Assembly (NCBI RefSeq): GCF_014851395.1
Contig: NW_024040485.1
Location: 16,219,087 to 16,283,086 of the forward strand
Direction of reading: 5' to 3'
Length of the DNA: 64,000 bases
DNA from: Micropterus salmoides
Lineage: Eukaryota > Chordata > Actinopteri > Centrarchiformes > Centrarchidae
Under the pieces are notes generated by a model, which saw only the letters and a list, made by a program, of their open reading frames with translations, had not been told where the DNA came from and did no database searches. The position numbers were made by a program, and so were the translations under genes. Positions 15,201 through 23,904 of the stretch are shown here, one piece after another. How positions within the stretch are numbered: the first letter of the stretch is position 1; every line of letters begins with the position of its first letter.

Positions 15201-18200
15201 TCTGGTTTCACATTTTTCTGATTTCAAACTGTCAAAATTACATATGAGTAATTGATACTTTTCCTCAGTGACCGCACGGGGAATGGGCACCATAAATCAC
15301 ACATACTAAAAATATTAAACAAGTGTCTGTACCCCTTGGGACACATTGGAAATGTCTTTATCAGTGATAGAATATTAAGTACATACACACCAACTAATAG
15401 GAAAGCTGCAGATAGAGCAATGCAAACTTGATGTGAAGCATTACATGTTAGGGACTTGGAAGGTGTCATAGTCAAGTACTTTAAATGTCAGGAACCAGAC
15501 ATTACATTTTTATACTTTCTACATGGCTTTGCCTTTTTTTCACTTTAGGACATATCCCCAAAATTAGTCAAGGTCAAACTAGAATTTATTATCGCTCTCT
15601 CTATATACTCAATGCACAGAGGAACAAACATTGTTTTCCCTCTGTGCCTCAGTGTACAATGAAATTGAAACAAACAGGTACGTACACAAAAAAACAAGAA
15701 AAAGGTTTAAAAATACTACAATGTACAAAGTATTAATTACAACATTGTACATGTTTTGTCCCACTTCTACAAAGCCTTTATTCTGGTCCTCAGTTTCATT
15801 CTTTACAGTGTGAGTATTATCTGATTGTTTTGTTTTACAGAGGAGATCCTGCAGACCCACATAGCCCATTGGTGGTCTCCAGACGGCCTGCGTCTAGCCT
15901 ACATGACTATCAATGACACTCTGGTGCCGAAGATGGAAGTTCCCTTTTTCACAGGAACGCCGTACCCTGCCAGCTTAGAGTATCACTACCCAAAGGCAAG
16001 TCTCCAGCCACATTCTCCTACTCACTGTTAGGCTGAGCAATTTAAAGTGCTGTAAGTGATATTTTTGTAATAACAACTGATCAAATGACAACTTGAAAAC
16101 AATGTGACAATGTGAAAGGTGTCGCTTGTAGTGATGAACCTACCGTGAATTACCACCCCTCAGCTTTAGAGAGCTGTATAGTGACTTTCAGCTCATGATA
16201 TTTCCTTCAGGAGTTGGTGGAGACCAAAAGTAGAGCTAAAAGAGAGTTTGTGCCTCTCATGCATTAGCATAAAGTCTGATCACAGAGGTAACCATTAGTT
16301 TCTCTAAAATATAATAAACGTGCTATGTTTGAAACGAACAATGACCTTCTTGACATCACCAGTGAATTATCTTTTAGAGAAACTGATGGTTACCATTGTG
16401 AATGTATGCTAATAACTACATGAGAGGCACAAACTGGGGCAACTTGATGTGTAAATAAGCAATGGTTTGTTAACAAGTTGCTTACATTGTGTTGTGTTCA
16501 TAACATGTTTCTGGTGCCACTAACGCCAAAAAAAAAAAAAGTTATTGAAAGATTAAATATTCCATCATGCTGATGTTGTTATGCATAGTGGACTTTAATA
16601 TATAGAACATCATTAAGTTTAAAGACAGAAAGATGATTCCTTACTGTCTTAAACTGAAAGTTAGAGACAGTCTGACGTATTTAGTTTCGCCTTGGCCTTT
16701 GCAGGCTGGGGAGGAAAACCCTATAGTGCACCTGTCAGTGGTGAGCCTCAACGGTCCCCTGCACACCGTGGTGATGAAGAAACCCGATGACCCCCGAATA
16801 GGGTGAGTGACAGCCCAACGGCGCCTTATTGTGTTTGAAGTAACAAGCACCAAAAATAGCCCAGCAGCTTTTTCTTTTTTAAGGCAGTCGAGATAGAGCT
16901 TGACAGTGGTGGTGATGTATTCTTGCCTTTTCCAGGAGAGAATATTATATCACCATGGTGAAATGGGCTACCAGCACCAAACTGGCTGTCAACTGGCTGA
17001 ACAGAGCCCAGAACAACTCTATCCTGACACTGTGCGAGGCTACAACTGGAGTCTGCATCAAGGTGAAACGTTCTGCATTTGTTACTTGGCAAAGTGCAAA
17101 ATCTGCTGTCACTGTGTGTTTTGTGTTTGTTAAATGTGTTGAAATTGTATAAGATGTTTTTTTCACTGTCAACTGATCCCATGAAAAAGACCAAAACCAA
17201 CAATGCATTTACTGTATCATCCCGCTAACAAGTATTGCCTGTAGCTAAAGCCTGTCATAGCTTATTCCTTTGTGCTTCAGACATCTATTGTTGTCCAAAA
17301 ACTATTAAAAACACATCAATGAGCAGCATTGTTGCAGTGGGCAACTCGGTCCTTCACTACGATGAAAGTGGGCACTGTAGTTTATTTTTAGTCAATCCCA
17401 CATAACTGTCCTATTTAATCCTGTTGGGGTAATGTTTGCTAAAAACTACAGTCCGCCAGCTGTTTTAGGAAATTATTAACCTTTTTTTAAACATTGAAGT
17501 TTATTTTCATGACCTGTATTTTTAAAATAAATTGTTCAACATTTTTGGAAATACTCCTATTCCCTTTCTGGTGGATATGAGAACATCTATATACCACTCT
17601 CTAATCTGTCCATTAAGTGGTCTGAATACATAACCCCTGGTAAAAAGGCTTTTTGTACAGGGGGTACAGGTTAAACAAACAACATTTAACATGTTGATGA
17701 CCAAGCTCTAGAGGGCTGGGTGGGGTAATTTGTTAGACTCAGAAAACTCATACTCTTGTATTATTTTCAGAAACATGAGGATGAGAGTGAGAGCTGGTTG
17801 CACAGACAGGTATGTGATAGAAACACTTCCTCCCTGTTACTGCGTCTTTAGTTAAAAAAAACAAACAAAACAAAAAACCTGCGTGTGTGATGGTGTTTGC
17901 TGAGTATGTCTGAACTAAGTATACCGGAAATGGAAAAGCCCTGCAGGCAAGATTTGGGACACAAACTTCATACACACTTGCACAATATATTATTCTCTCC
18001 CCTCCGCAGAATGAAGCACCGCTCTTTTCCCAAGACGGACACAAGTTCTTCTTCACCCGAGCAATCCCTCAGGGTGGGAGAGGAAAGTTTTTCCACATAT
18101 CTATGTCCACCTCTATGGTAAGAAATCGCAGAATTATCCTCATGATATTTGTGTTGAAGATTTGACACAGTGTCTGTACGGTTTCACTTCCTTCTAGCCT

Positions 18201-21200
18201 AACACCAGCACAGACATACTTCAGTCCCTGACCTCTGGAGACTGGGACATCACCAGCATCTTGGCCTACGACAACGAAAGGAACCTTATGTAAGGCATTT
18301 TGAAGCAATTTTATACAAAAACATCATGTTAATTGTGTTGATTTTAATGTTTGGATGTTTTCCAGATACTTTCTGAGCACAGAGGATGACCCCAAGCGAC
18401 GGCACTTGTACAGGTAGGATCCTGTAAGGATCTATGAGTACTTCTGTGCTATTAAAGCTGCACAATGATATGTAACTCAGTGCCATCCCACAGTGCTGAC
18501 ACAATCCCTCCGTTCAACCGCTGTTGCCTGTCTTGTGAGTTTAACTGCGGCTATGTGGACGTTTCATTCAGCCACAACATGCAGTACTTCCTTCTCAACT
18601 GTAAAGGTGAGCATACTTTGAGAAAATCTTCTGCTGCTCAGTAGAAAGTGTAATTGAATTAGTGCTCCACATCTGGTTGAGAGCTTATCGAACTAGGCAC
18701 TAGCACATAAACTCAAACCCATACTGGATCCCTCTGATTAGCCACAGAAATAAATGTCTTGTCTGACGGCATGCCAACACTCCTGTGAGCACTGCTGAGC
18801 TGCTGGCAGAGAGTGTGTGGGGTCTCTCCGTTTTGTATTTGTCATATGAAAATGAGGCCCAGTGGTTAGCATTGTGTTGTTGTTGTTTACTGCATATTCC
18901 TTGTGTTCCCTGGAGAGACTCTGTCATTGTTTTGTTTTGGGTTTTTTTTGTGCCCTTGTGGCTTCAACACAGGGGCACAGCACTGCGGTTTCTATGGAAG
19001 CTGATTTGTTTAGGGGGCTCACTCTAGAGAGGAAAAGTGCCTGTGGCTTTCTTCATTAATTGGATCTTTGGAGAGTAGCTCCATTGTGAAATAATAAGCT
19101 ACGTCCTCATGGGATGGAAGTAGATTATTAACTGTAGAGCTGGCTGAGAAGTCTGTTTGAAATCAGACAGAGAGATGCTTCTGTTGCAGAGGAGGATTGG
19201 GTTTCAGAGGCTTGGTTACTGGTATGGTGGAGGCACTTGAGCCTGTCGTCCGTGCCTTGTTACGTGGAATTTAATCAACCTCTATTATCGCATCCCTGTT
19301 AACTGTTTTCCTTCCCTGAATTTTTCTGTGTAGGTCCATTTGTACCAACTGTGGCTATCTATAGCACCGAGGACAAACAGAGTGAGTATCGCCTGGGTAG
19401 TGTTGTCCTCCTACATCACAATGTTCAATAAATTGTACTGAATTCTCTGCAGAAACGTTTTCATTGATAAAATAGATTTGTAACTGAGAGAATGTAACAA
19501 AGGACCTGTTTAATCTGCCTAACTGCAGAGGTGTTTGACGTGGAGATAAATGAAAGGGTGAACGACACATACAACAACATGCAGATGCCTAAAGTGGAGA
19601 ACAAGACCATCGTCATAGACGACTACAGTATGCGCCCATGCTCATGTTGAATTAGTGGATATGGAATTACAGCCAGTCATCTTGTATTATAAGATTCCTG
19701 TTAACCTTGTCCTGTCTTTTGTAGCTCTGACAATGCAGATTCTGAAGCCAGCTGGATTTGTGGAAACAGCCCATTACCCCTTACTGCTGCTAGTGTAAGT
19801 ATGAATACATCGGTTTTCATTTCCAAAAGATATCTTGATTCGGGGGCTCACAGGAGTCATACTAAAAACAGAATGGTCAAAAAGTTTGGGATATCCTGAG
19901 TTTAATTCCATAGTATGAATCAAGATCCAAAAACGGATTTCTCATAATGCAACTCAAAGGGGTCTTTTGTTAGACTCTGCCTGCCTGGTAAAGGCCTGTC
20001 TCTTTCAAACTACTGCCTCCAGTTTGTAATACAGGCTTTCTTATAAGAAATATTAGTCTCCAAGCCCTAACCCCAGAGTGTATATTTCTGCATAATGCTA
20101 GAAATATAATATAAACTAGAAAGTCCTGCACTACATACAACATTTGTTAAAAGATGGTAGCATTAAATTATTAAGACTGTTAAAGATAAGTTAGTTCAAC
20201 TTCATGGTCCTTTTTAATAAGTTGTGGTGTAGTGTGTATTAGACTGTTTATTAGACTTGCATCGCAAGGTGTTCCTTTTATTTTGTCCACTCCTTGTAGC
20301 TGTCTAAATAGTCTGATCAGTCTGTGTTGGTGATAGGGCTAGACGATATGGCCAAAAATGTTATCACGAGAAAAAAGTTTCATATATTTCAATATCGATA
20401 ACTATCACAAGAAGTATAAGAATCGTTATTTCTTTTTTCTTTATTTTTGCTCCTGAGTGAAAGTTGAAGAAACCTGATGGTTAATTGTGGTTTAAACTTT
20501 TCTTAATGTCACTTGACGCCAAACAGTGGATCATATTACAAATCTGAGTTAGAACATTCAAAACAATAATGATAAAATCTTTGTCAACAAATACGCATGA
20601 GTAAAATTAAGTAAAAGCTTTTTTCAGTCCCTTTTCCTCAACAAAATATACATCTTAATATAAAAAAAGTCCTAATTCATGTATGATTCAAGTGAATAAA
20701 ATTTGTTATATTGTTATATTATCAAAAAAAATTATATCACGATAATTATTGTCGTTGTTTTATTGTTCAGCCCTAGTTGGTGATCTGTTTTTCTCATTTG
20801 TAAATTATAAATCACTTTGATGTTAAACCCTCTCTTTGTCTAGTGATCATGCAGACAATAACAAAATAAAATGTGTCTTCATCTTAACAAGATTCCCATC
20901 TAAAATGAATCTCTTAGAAGTGTGTCTGAACAAACCACAGTCATGTCGGCCATTTTAACAACTCTTTGTCCCGTCTGTATATTCCACAGGGACGGCACAC
21001 CTGGTGGGCAGATGGTGTCGGAGCAGTTCCAGGTGGACTGGGCCACAGTTCTGGTCAGCAGCTTCAGCACCATCGTCATCCGCTTTGACGGCCACGGCAG
21101 CGGCTTCCAGGGCACCAACTTCCTCCATAAAGTCAGGAGGAAACTGGGAAAGCTAGAGGAGAGGGACCAGCTGGAGGCACTCAGGCAAGACTTCTGCTTT

Positions 21201-23904
21201 AACTGCAAAAAATGACAGGAGTAAAGGCCAAAACACTGCAAGTTTTTCCAATTCTCTTTCATTTTTAGGTTCATCTCCAAAGAGCCTTACATTGATAAGA
21301 CTCGAATGGGCGTTTATGGAAAGGTATGGATATTTCAGCTATCTGCATGCCTTCATAGAGAGAGATGTGCTTCTTGATGTGTTTCCATATGTCCCCTACT
21401 TTTGTTCAGGCCTATGGAGGATATTTAGCCACGATGCTTCTGAGCTCTGAGGAGTTCAACCAACTAAAATGTGGAACAGCAGTCTCCCCCATCACAGATT
21501 TCGAGCTATATGGTATGACCCCCCAGATATTTTCTGTCTATGGATGTGTAAAAGATGTCGTGCTCTTGAGACAGTGTCTGAACTAAGTTTTTCTTCTCCA
21601 AATCGCAGCATCTGCATTTTCAGAACGATACCTCGGCTCAAAGACAGATTCCAGAGTATATATGGTGAAGTTTGAATGTTTCAGTCTCCTTATCCAAATC
21701 ATGCAATCAGATGCAGATGTTAAGCCATGCTGATGACATACGTGGTGGATTTTCCTCTTTCTCTTTCCTTCAGATGGCAAATTTAGCACACAGAGCGGGT
21801 CAGCTTCTGCAGAAGCAGTACTTGATAATTCATCCTACTGCTGACGGTAACAGACATATGTTTTATTTTTATTTCTCAATACTGCAGTGAGTGAAACACA
21901 AACTATTTAACTGCAATCAAACCCTAATGTGTCTCTTCTTTTATCTGCTCCACTACCACAGAAAAGGTTCACTTCCAGCACACAGCCAAATTTATCAATC
22001 ATTTAATCAGCGAAAAGGCCAATTACACTCTACAGGTGAGCAGCTGGTTTCCTATAATCTGTAGCGGTGATGCTTAATAACATTCTCCTGATGTTATGAT
22101 GAAAGCTCTTATTTCTCAGAAAGAGATGAATCTAGTGCTGAAATGATAAATTGCTTAATCGATTTTAAAATTTGATATTTGATTGTTCATTTAAAGAAGT
22201 ACTCATGCCCATGTGTACATTGAAATGTTAAATTAGTCCTCCTGTCTATACTAGCTGTGAAGAGATTCCTTCCTAACATGAGCCCCATGGAAATGATGGG
22301 GGACAAAATCCAAAAAACTCATTCCCTGCAACAATGTAATCTTAAATTCAGCCGAAGCTAATATGAGGCCTCACCAATTACACAGATCAAGTCTTTGTGT
22401 TTCTTTGGACAGGGGCCGGGGATTTTATACTAAACAGACTTACATTTTAAAGAAACCCACTTGATTTGACTAACTTAGTCTGCTGAAGCTTCATACACTG
22501 AACAAAATTATAAACACAACACTTTTGTTTTTGCCCCCATTCATCATGAGCAGAACTCAAAGATTTAAGACTCTCTCTATGTACACAAAAGGCCTATTTC
22601 TCTCAAATATTGTTCACAAATCTGTGTTAGTGAGCACTCTGCCGAGATAATCCATCCACCTCACAGGTGTGGCATATCAAGATGCTGATCAGACAGCATG
22701 GGTATTGCACATGTGCGCCTTAGGCTGGCCACAATAAAAGGCCACTTGTGCAGTTTCACTGTATTGGGGGGTGTCCAGAAACCAGTCATTATCTGGTGTG
22801 ACCACCATTTGCCTCACGCAGTGCAACACATCTCCTGCACAGAGTTGATCGGGCAACAAAAGTGTTGTGTTTGTAATTTTGTTCAGTGTATTAGCTGTAG
22901 CTGAACTTAAAATTGCACTTTCTCACAGAACAAGGCCTGTTTGGGCTTACAACGACCAAAAACTGTTTCATTATAGTTTGCAAAACAATGTCACTACAGC
23001 ATATATTAGTAACTGTGTCTTCTTCAGTAGATAAAAGGTTTGTTGTAATGGAATTGTAGGCGTTCAAATGTCCTTTTTTTTCAAGCACTTTAAAGATTTC
23101 TTATACATGCTTAAAAGTTGACTTGAGGAGATTAACGCTACAGAGCTACTAATGAACTTGTGCCAACTGCTGTTTCCAAGGTCAAAAATTAACTTTCAAT
23201 CTAAATGTGGGCTGCAACTAACGATTATTTTCATTATCAATTAATCTGTAGATTATTTTTTCATTTCATTGTTTGGTCTATAAGATGTCCACTCCAGTAA
23301 TAGTCCAGCACCCCCAAAATAATCAACTTACTAGTATGTAAAACAAAAAGCAGCAAATTGTCCAATTGCAAAAGCTTGAAGCTATTTTTGCTTAAATCAA
23401 GTATCAAAATTCTTGTGGATAATCTAATCTAATTAACTAATCAATTATTTGGATAATCGTTTTGACTTAATCTCCAATCTCAAAGCTTCGATGTAGATAT
23501 GGGCTTTTGATTATGACAAAATAATGTGAACCTGTTCTTTTAAGTTGATGAAGTCGCTGTTTCCAGCTACAAGTGTGAGATTTAATTTACTGTAAATTTA
23601 ATATTTGGTTGTTTGGATTGTCAGTCTCCTTTGGCTCTGGAAAATATTGCCAACTAAATCAATTACCCCAAAAATTTAAATAAAAAAGATGAAATAATAA
23701 TGAAAATATTGTCTGGTGCAGCTCTATATTAATTAATTCCTGGGTGTTTATCTACAGATCTACCCAGATGAGGGACACTTCCTACACAGTGATGGGACAC
23801 AGCAGCACCTGAGCCAATCCCTCGTCAACTTCTTCGAGGAGTGCTTCCGGGAGCCAGAGATCCTGACAAACGACCGCCAGGAAGAGGATGAGGACAACAG
23901 TTAA
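141..23904 (+). CDS. dpp6: dpp6, dipeptidyl-peptidase-like protein 6 (3' 24 coding exons; 5' end outside window)
   Basis: Member of the DPP4 family (S9B) without peptidase activity; known in vertebrates as the membrane-anchored auxiliary subunit of Kv4 potassium channels. Exons, all joining in frame: 141-239, 4603-4697, 4823-4897, 4988-5040, 5644-5725, 10037-10157, 15841-15995, 16705-16802, 16936-17062, 17771-17809, 18010-18117, 18198-18289, 18366-18413, 18494-18606, 19334-19381, 19529-19627, 19725-19794, 20990-21184, 21269-21323, 21410-21512, 21609-21664, 21774-21846, 21962-22035, 23758-23904. They give about 741 aa, which fits the extracellular part of the usual 800-865 aa protein. An eight-bladed propeller region comes first, then the alpha/beta hydrolase domain. 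Motifs such as KHEDESESWLHRQNEAPLFS and RAIPQGGRGKF are DPP6-like rather than DPP10-like. Whether this is the a or b teleost copy cannot be told. The catalytic Ser is Ala. Sequons include NDT, NNS, NTS, NKT and NYT. Confidence 0.95.
1791..2031 (-). mobile_element. tRNA-derived SINE
   Basis: Read on the minus strand it starts GGGGCGGCTGTGGCTCAGG. An A-box-like tggctcaggagatag lies at 2007-2021 and a B-box-like ggcagttcaatccc at 1966-1979, as expected of a pol III tRNA head. The body runs on to a tail-side segment, aaagcactttgagtg, that is common in teleost SINEs. The element is diverged and certainly not a functional tRNA. Confidence 0.75.
4150..4440 (+). repeat. Dispersed repeat family Y, copy 1
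   Basis: The core 'ctcaggagttg...agagctaaaagagag' (about 4272-4305) recurs at 16.2 kb on the same strand and at 33.1 kb in reverse. It is preceded by 'ctggtgga.acagtgg.gc.tttagca', which I recognise from many percomorph introns. Borders are approximate and the class is unknown. Confidence 0.6.
4603..5725 (+). CDS. dpp6: dpp6 exons: first propeller blades
   Basis: Four exons, 4603-4697, 4823-4897, 4988-5040 and 5644-5725, with phases 2-0, 0-0, 0-2 and 1-0 that join cleanly. They encode DNELLYHTRDGDVVKLNVDT, then KPIYQHSY, WPLNPPEV and FAGWGPRGQQL. The KPIYQHSY and GWGP(R/K)GQQL motifs match the start of the DPP6 beta-propeller. All splice sites are GT-AG. Confidence 0.93.
5061..5218 (-). mobile_element. 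SINE-like element next to a dpp6 donor site
   Basis: It contains 'cttttatccaaagcgacttac' (about 5086-5106), a very common teleost repeat segment, and 'gggttcaattcccc' on the minus strand (5162-5176), which resembles a pol III B box. It starts about 20 bp after the exon that ends at 5040. Family not determined. Confidence 0.65.
7385..7675 (+). repeat. Dispersed repeat family X, copy 1
   Basis: It shares an ordered series of blocks with copies at 17.23 and 56.3 kb: 'cttattcctctgtg', 'ctattgttgt.caaaa', 'attaaaaa', 'atagtcccca', 'aaatgtactatttactcct' and 'gtaacatttgctaaaa'. All three copies point the same way. No terminal repeats or coding potential are visible. Probably an old non-autonomous element. 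Confidence 0.65.
9628..9668 (+). repeat. (GT)n-(CTGT)n microsatellite
   Basis: About 13 GT units are followed directly by four CTGT units. Confidence 0.95.
10037..10157 (+). CDS. dpp6: dpp6 exon: propeller segment
   Basis: Acceptor ctctgtccag and donor ggtaagag. Encodes IFIFENNVYY and STGKEGVVFNGLADWLYE, both hallmark segments of the DPP4-family propeller. Ends one base into a codon that is completed at 15841. Confidence 0.95.
10225..10690 (-). pseudogene. Tc1/mariner-like transposase remnant
   Basis: On the minus strand 10310-10525 translates to LDWPPQSPDLTPSN and, further on, ARLQNLVESLLRRV. These correspond to the C-terminal part of Tc1-family transposases (LDWP-QSPDLNP, and R-QNLVESLPRRV near the end). 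The open frame continues to 9974, but that part is only the antisense of the dpp6 exon. No complete DDE domain or terminal repeats remain, so the element is dead. Confidence 0.8.
13000..14615 (-). repeat. Degenerate long interspersed teleost repeat
   Basis: On the minus strand it begins 'ttaggggtccaagcagcaaa' followed by a run of 'ttcttcttcttct'. Further in come a 'ccattttgaatttcac' block, 'ctgcccctagggggcgag' and 'catgttcagattctag'. I recognise this succession from a repeat very common in fish genomes. The far border is uncertain. No coding capacity remains. Confidence 0.45.
15841..15995 (+). CDS. dpp6: dpp6 exon ending at a GC donor
   Basis: Starts after tgttttacag. Encodes EEILQTHIAHWWSPDG, LRLAYMTINDTLVPKME and ends YHYPK. 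IAHWWSPDG is a signature of DPP4-family propellers. The exon must end at 15995, because the next exon (16705) opens in phase 0 with AGEENP. The donor is therefore AAG|GCAAGT, a GC donor. Confidence 0.95.
15996..15997 (+). other. Non-canonical GC splice donor (first of two)
   Basis: The exon ends ...cccaaag and the intron starts gcaagtctcc. Apart from the C at +2 the site matches the donor consensus AAG|GCAAGT perfectly, as is usual for GC-AG introns. The nearest GT (gtctcc at 16000) would break the frame. Confidence 0.9.
16045..16300 (+). repeat. Dispersed repeat family Y, copy 2
   Basis: Shares 'tgatattt..ttcaggagttggtggagaccaaaa.tagagctaaaagagag' with copy 1 and, reversed, with the copy at 33.1 kb. 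It also shares 'aaaggtgtcgcttgtagtgatgaa' with the 33.1 kb copy. Overlaps the start of the inverted repeat at 16245. Confidence 0.65.
16245..16435. repeat. Inverted repeat (hairpin), arms about 68 bp
   Basis: Left arm 16245-16312 starts agtttgtgcctctcatg and ends tttctctaaaatata. Right arm 16368-16435 is its diverged reverse complement (tatcttttagagaaa ... catgagaggcacaaact). The loop is about 55 bp. It lies in the GC-AG intron of dpp6. Confidence 0.85.
16705..17062 (+). CDS. dpp6: dpp6 exons: propeller, two exons
   Basis: Exons 16705-16802 and 16936-17062. They encode AGEENPIVHLSVVSLNGP, then REYYITMVKWATSTKLAVNW, LNRAQNNSILTLCEATTG and VCIK. The NNS is a possible N-glycosylation site. The two cysteines of LTLCEATTGVC are a likely disulfide pair by analogy with the family. 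Confidence 0.95.
17232..17480 (+). repeat. Dispersed repeat family X, copy 2
   Basis: Same ordered blocks as copies 1 and 3: 'gtagctaaagcctg', 'cttattcctttgtg', 'ctattgttgtccaaaaactattaaaaac', 'gggcactgtagtttattttta' and 'gtaatgtttgctaaaaactacagt'. Confidence 0.65.
17771..18606 (+). CDS. dpp6: dpp6 exons: propeller, five small exons
   Basis: Exons 17771-17809, 18010-18117, 18198-18289, 18366-18413 and 18494-18606. They encode KHEDESESWLHRQ, NEAPLFSQDGHKFFFTRAIP, QGGRGKFFHIS, LTSGDWDITSILAYD, IYFLSTEDDPKRRHLYS, then the cysteine-rich CCLSCEFNC and LLNCK. These motifs identify DPP6 rather than DPP10. The cysteine cluster corresponds to the propeller disulfides of the family. Confidence 0.95.
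19334..19794 (+). CDS. dpp6: dpp6 exons: end of propeller
   Basis: Exons 19334-19381, 19529-19627 and 19725-19794. They encode GPFVPTVAIYSTEDKQ, KVFDVEINERVNDTYNN, VENKTIVIDDY and TLTMQILKPAGF, then HYPLLLLV. They lead into the hydrolase domain. NDT and NKT are sequons. Confidence 0.95.
20334..20775 (+). mobile_element. hAT-type MITE, 442 bp, with intact 8-bp target duplication
   Basis: The element begins tagggctagacgat and ends attgttcagcccta, so the ends are imperfect inverted repeats of the TAGGG type. It is flanked on both sides by gttggtga (20326-20333 and 20776-20783), a perfect 8-bp target duplication as made by hAT transposases. The inside is AT-rich with 'tatcgata' and 'tatcacgata' motifs and has no coding frame. 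Confidence 0.9.
20990..21323 (+). CDS. dpp6: dpp6 exons: start of alpha/beta hydrolase domain
   Basis: Exons 20990-21184 and 21269-21323. They encode DGTPGGQMVSEQFQVDW, IVIRFDGHGSGFQG, RRKLGKLEERDQLEAL and, across the intron, RFISKEPYIDKTRMGVYGK. The D-G-x-G-S-G-x-x-G motif is that of the DPP4-family hydrolase fold. The first exon ends at a GC donor (CTCAG|GCAAGA). Confidence 0.95.
21185..21186 (+). other. Non-canonical GC splice donor (second of two)
   Basis: The exon ends gaggcactcag and the intron starts gcaagactt. AG plus G from 21269 makes the Arg codon of ALRFISK. No GT near the site keeps the frame. Only an 84-bp intron follows, ending atttttag. Confidence 0.9.
21410..22035 (+). CDS. 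dpp6: dpp6 exons: hydrolase core with dead nucleophile
   Basis: Exons 21410-21512, 21609-21664, 21774-21846 and 21962-22035. The nucleophile elbow reads G-K-A-Y-G-G-Y, with the Ala codon at 21410-21412 where active DPP4 has Ser (GWSYGGY). The family Asp is kept in HPTAD (21843-21845). Other motifs are VSPITDFELYASAFSERYLG and EKVHFQHTAKFINHLI. The protein cannot act as a serine peptidase, as is known for DPP6 and DPP10. Confidence 0.95.
22496..22888. mobile_element. Tc1/mariner deletion derivative (393 bp)
   Basis: The left end cactgaacaaaattataaac and the right end (reverse complement cactgaacaaaattacaaac) match almost perfectly and are flanked by TA on both sides, the Tc1/mariner target site. 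Subterminal blocks such as 'ggccacaataaaaggccac' are typical of this teleost family. Between the ends, on the minus strand, remains only a frame-shifted piece of the transposase C-terminus (about 22770-22860). Confidence 0.9.
23207..23727 (+). mobile_element. hAT-like MITE remnant ('ggctgcaactaacgattat' family)
   Basis: The left end gggctgcaactaacgatta is followed by 'ttcattatcaattaatctgtagattatttt', and 'ggataatcgtttt' occurs near 23450. A second 'gtgcagctcta' near 23720 could be the right end. This is a very common percomorph non-autonomous element. No clear target duplication remains. Confidence 0.65.
23758..23904 (+). CDS. dpp6: dpp6 last coding exon
   Basis: Starts after ttatctacag. Encodes IYPDEGHFLHSD, with the family His (cac, 23776-23778) kept, then LVNFFEECFREPEI. 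It ends in an acidic tail EEDEDNS with TAA at 23902-23904. The tail resembles the acidic end of mammalian DPP6. Confidence 0.96.
   Translation: MYPDEGHFLHSDGTQQHLSQSLVNFFEECFREPEILTNDRQEEDEDNS

Larger units (their letters stand above)
10158..15840 (+). other. dpp6 intron (5.7 kb), repeat-rich
   Basis: Non-coding. It contains a degenerate Tc1-like transposase piece (10225-10690) and a long degenerate dispersed repeat (about 13000-14615). Nothing is recognised in 10.7-13.0 kb or 14.7-15.8 kb. Confidence 0.8.
22036..23757 (+). other. dpp6 last intron (1.7 kb), full of transposon remnants
   Basis: Contains a Tc1 deletion derivative (22496-22888) and a hAT-like MITE remnant (23207-23727). No coding potential is seen. 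Confidence 0.85.

Noticed and set aside
141..23904. Identification of the left gene as dpp10 or an active dpp4/fap
   Set aside because: DPP6-specific stretches (HEDESESWLHRQNE, RAIPQGGRGKF, SGDWDI) match DPP6 better than DPP10, and the missing serine excludes an active peptidase.
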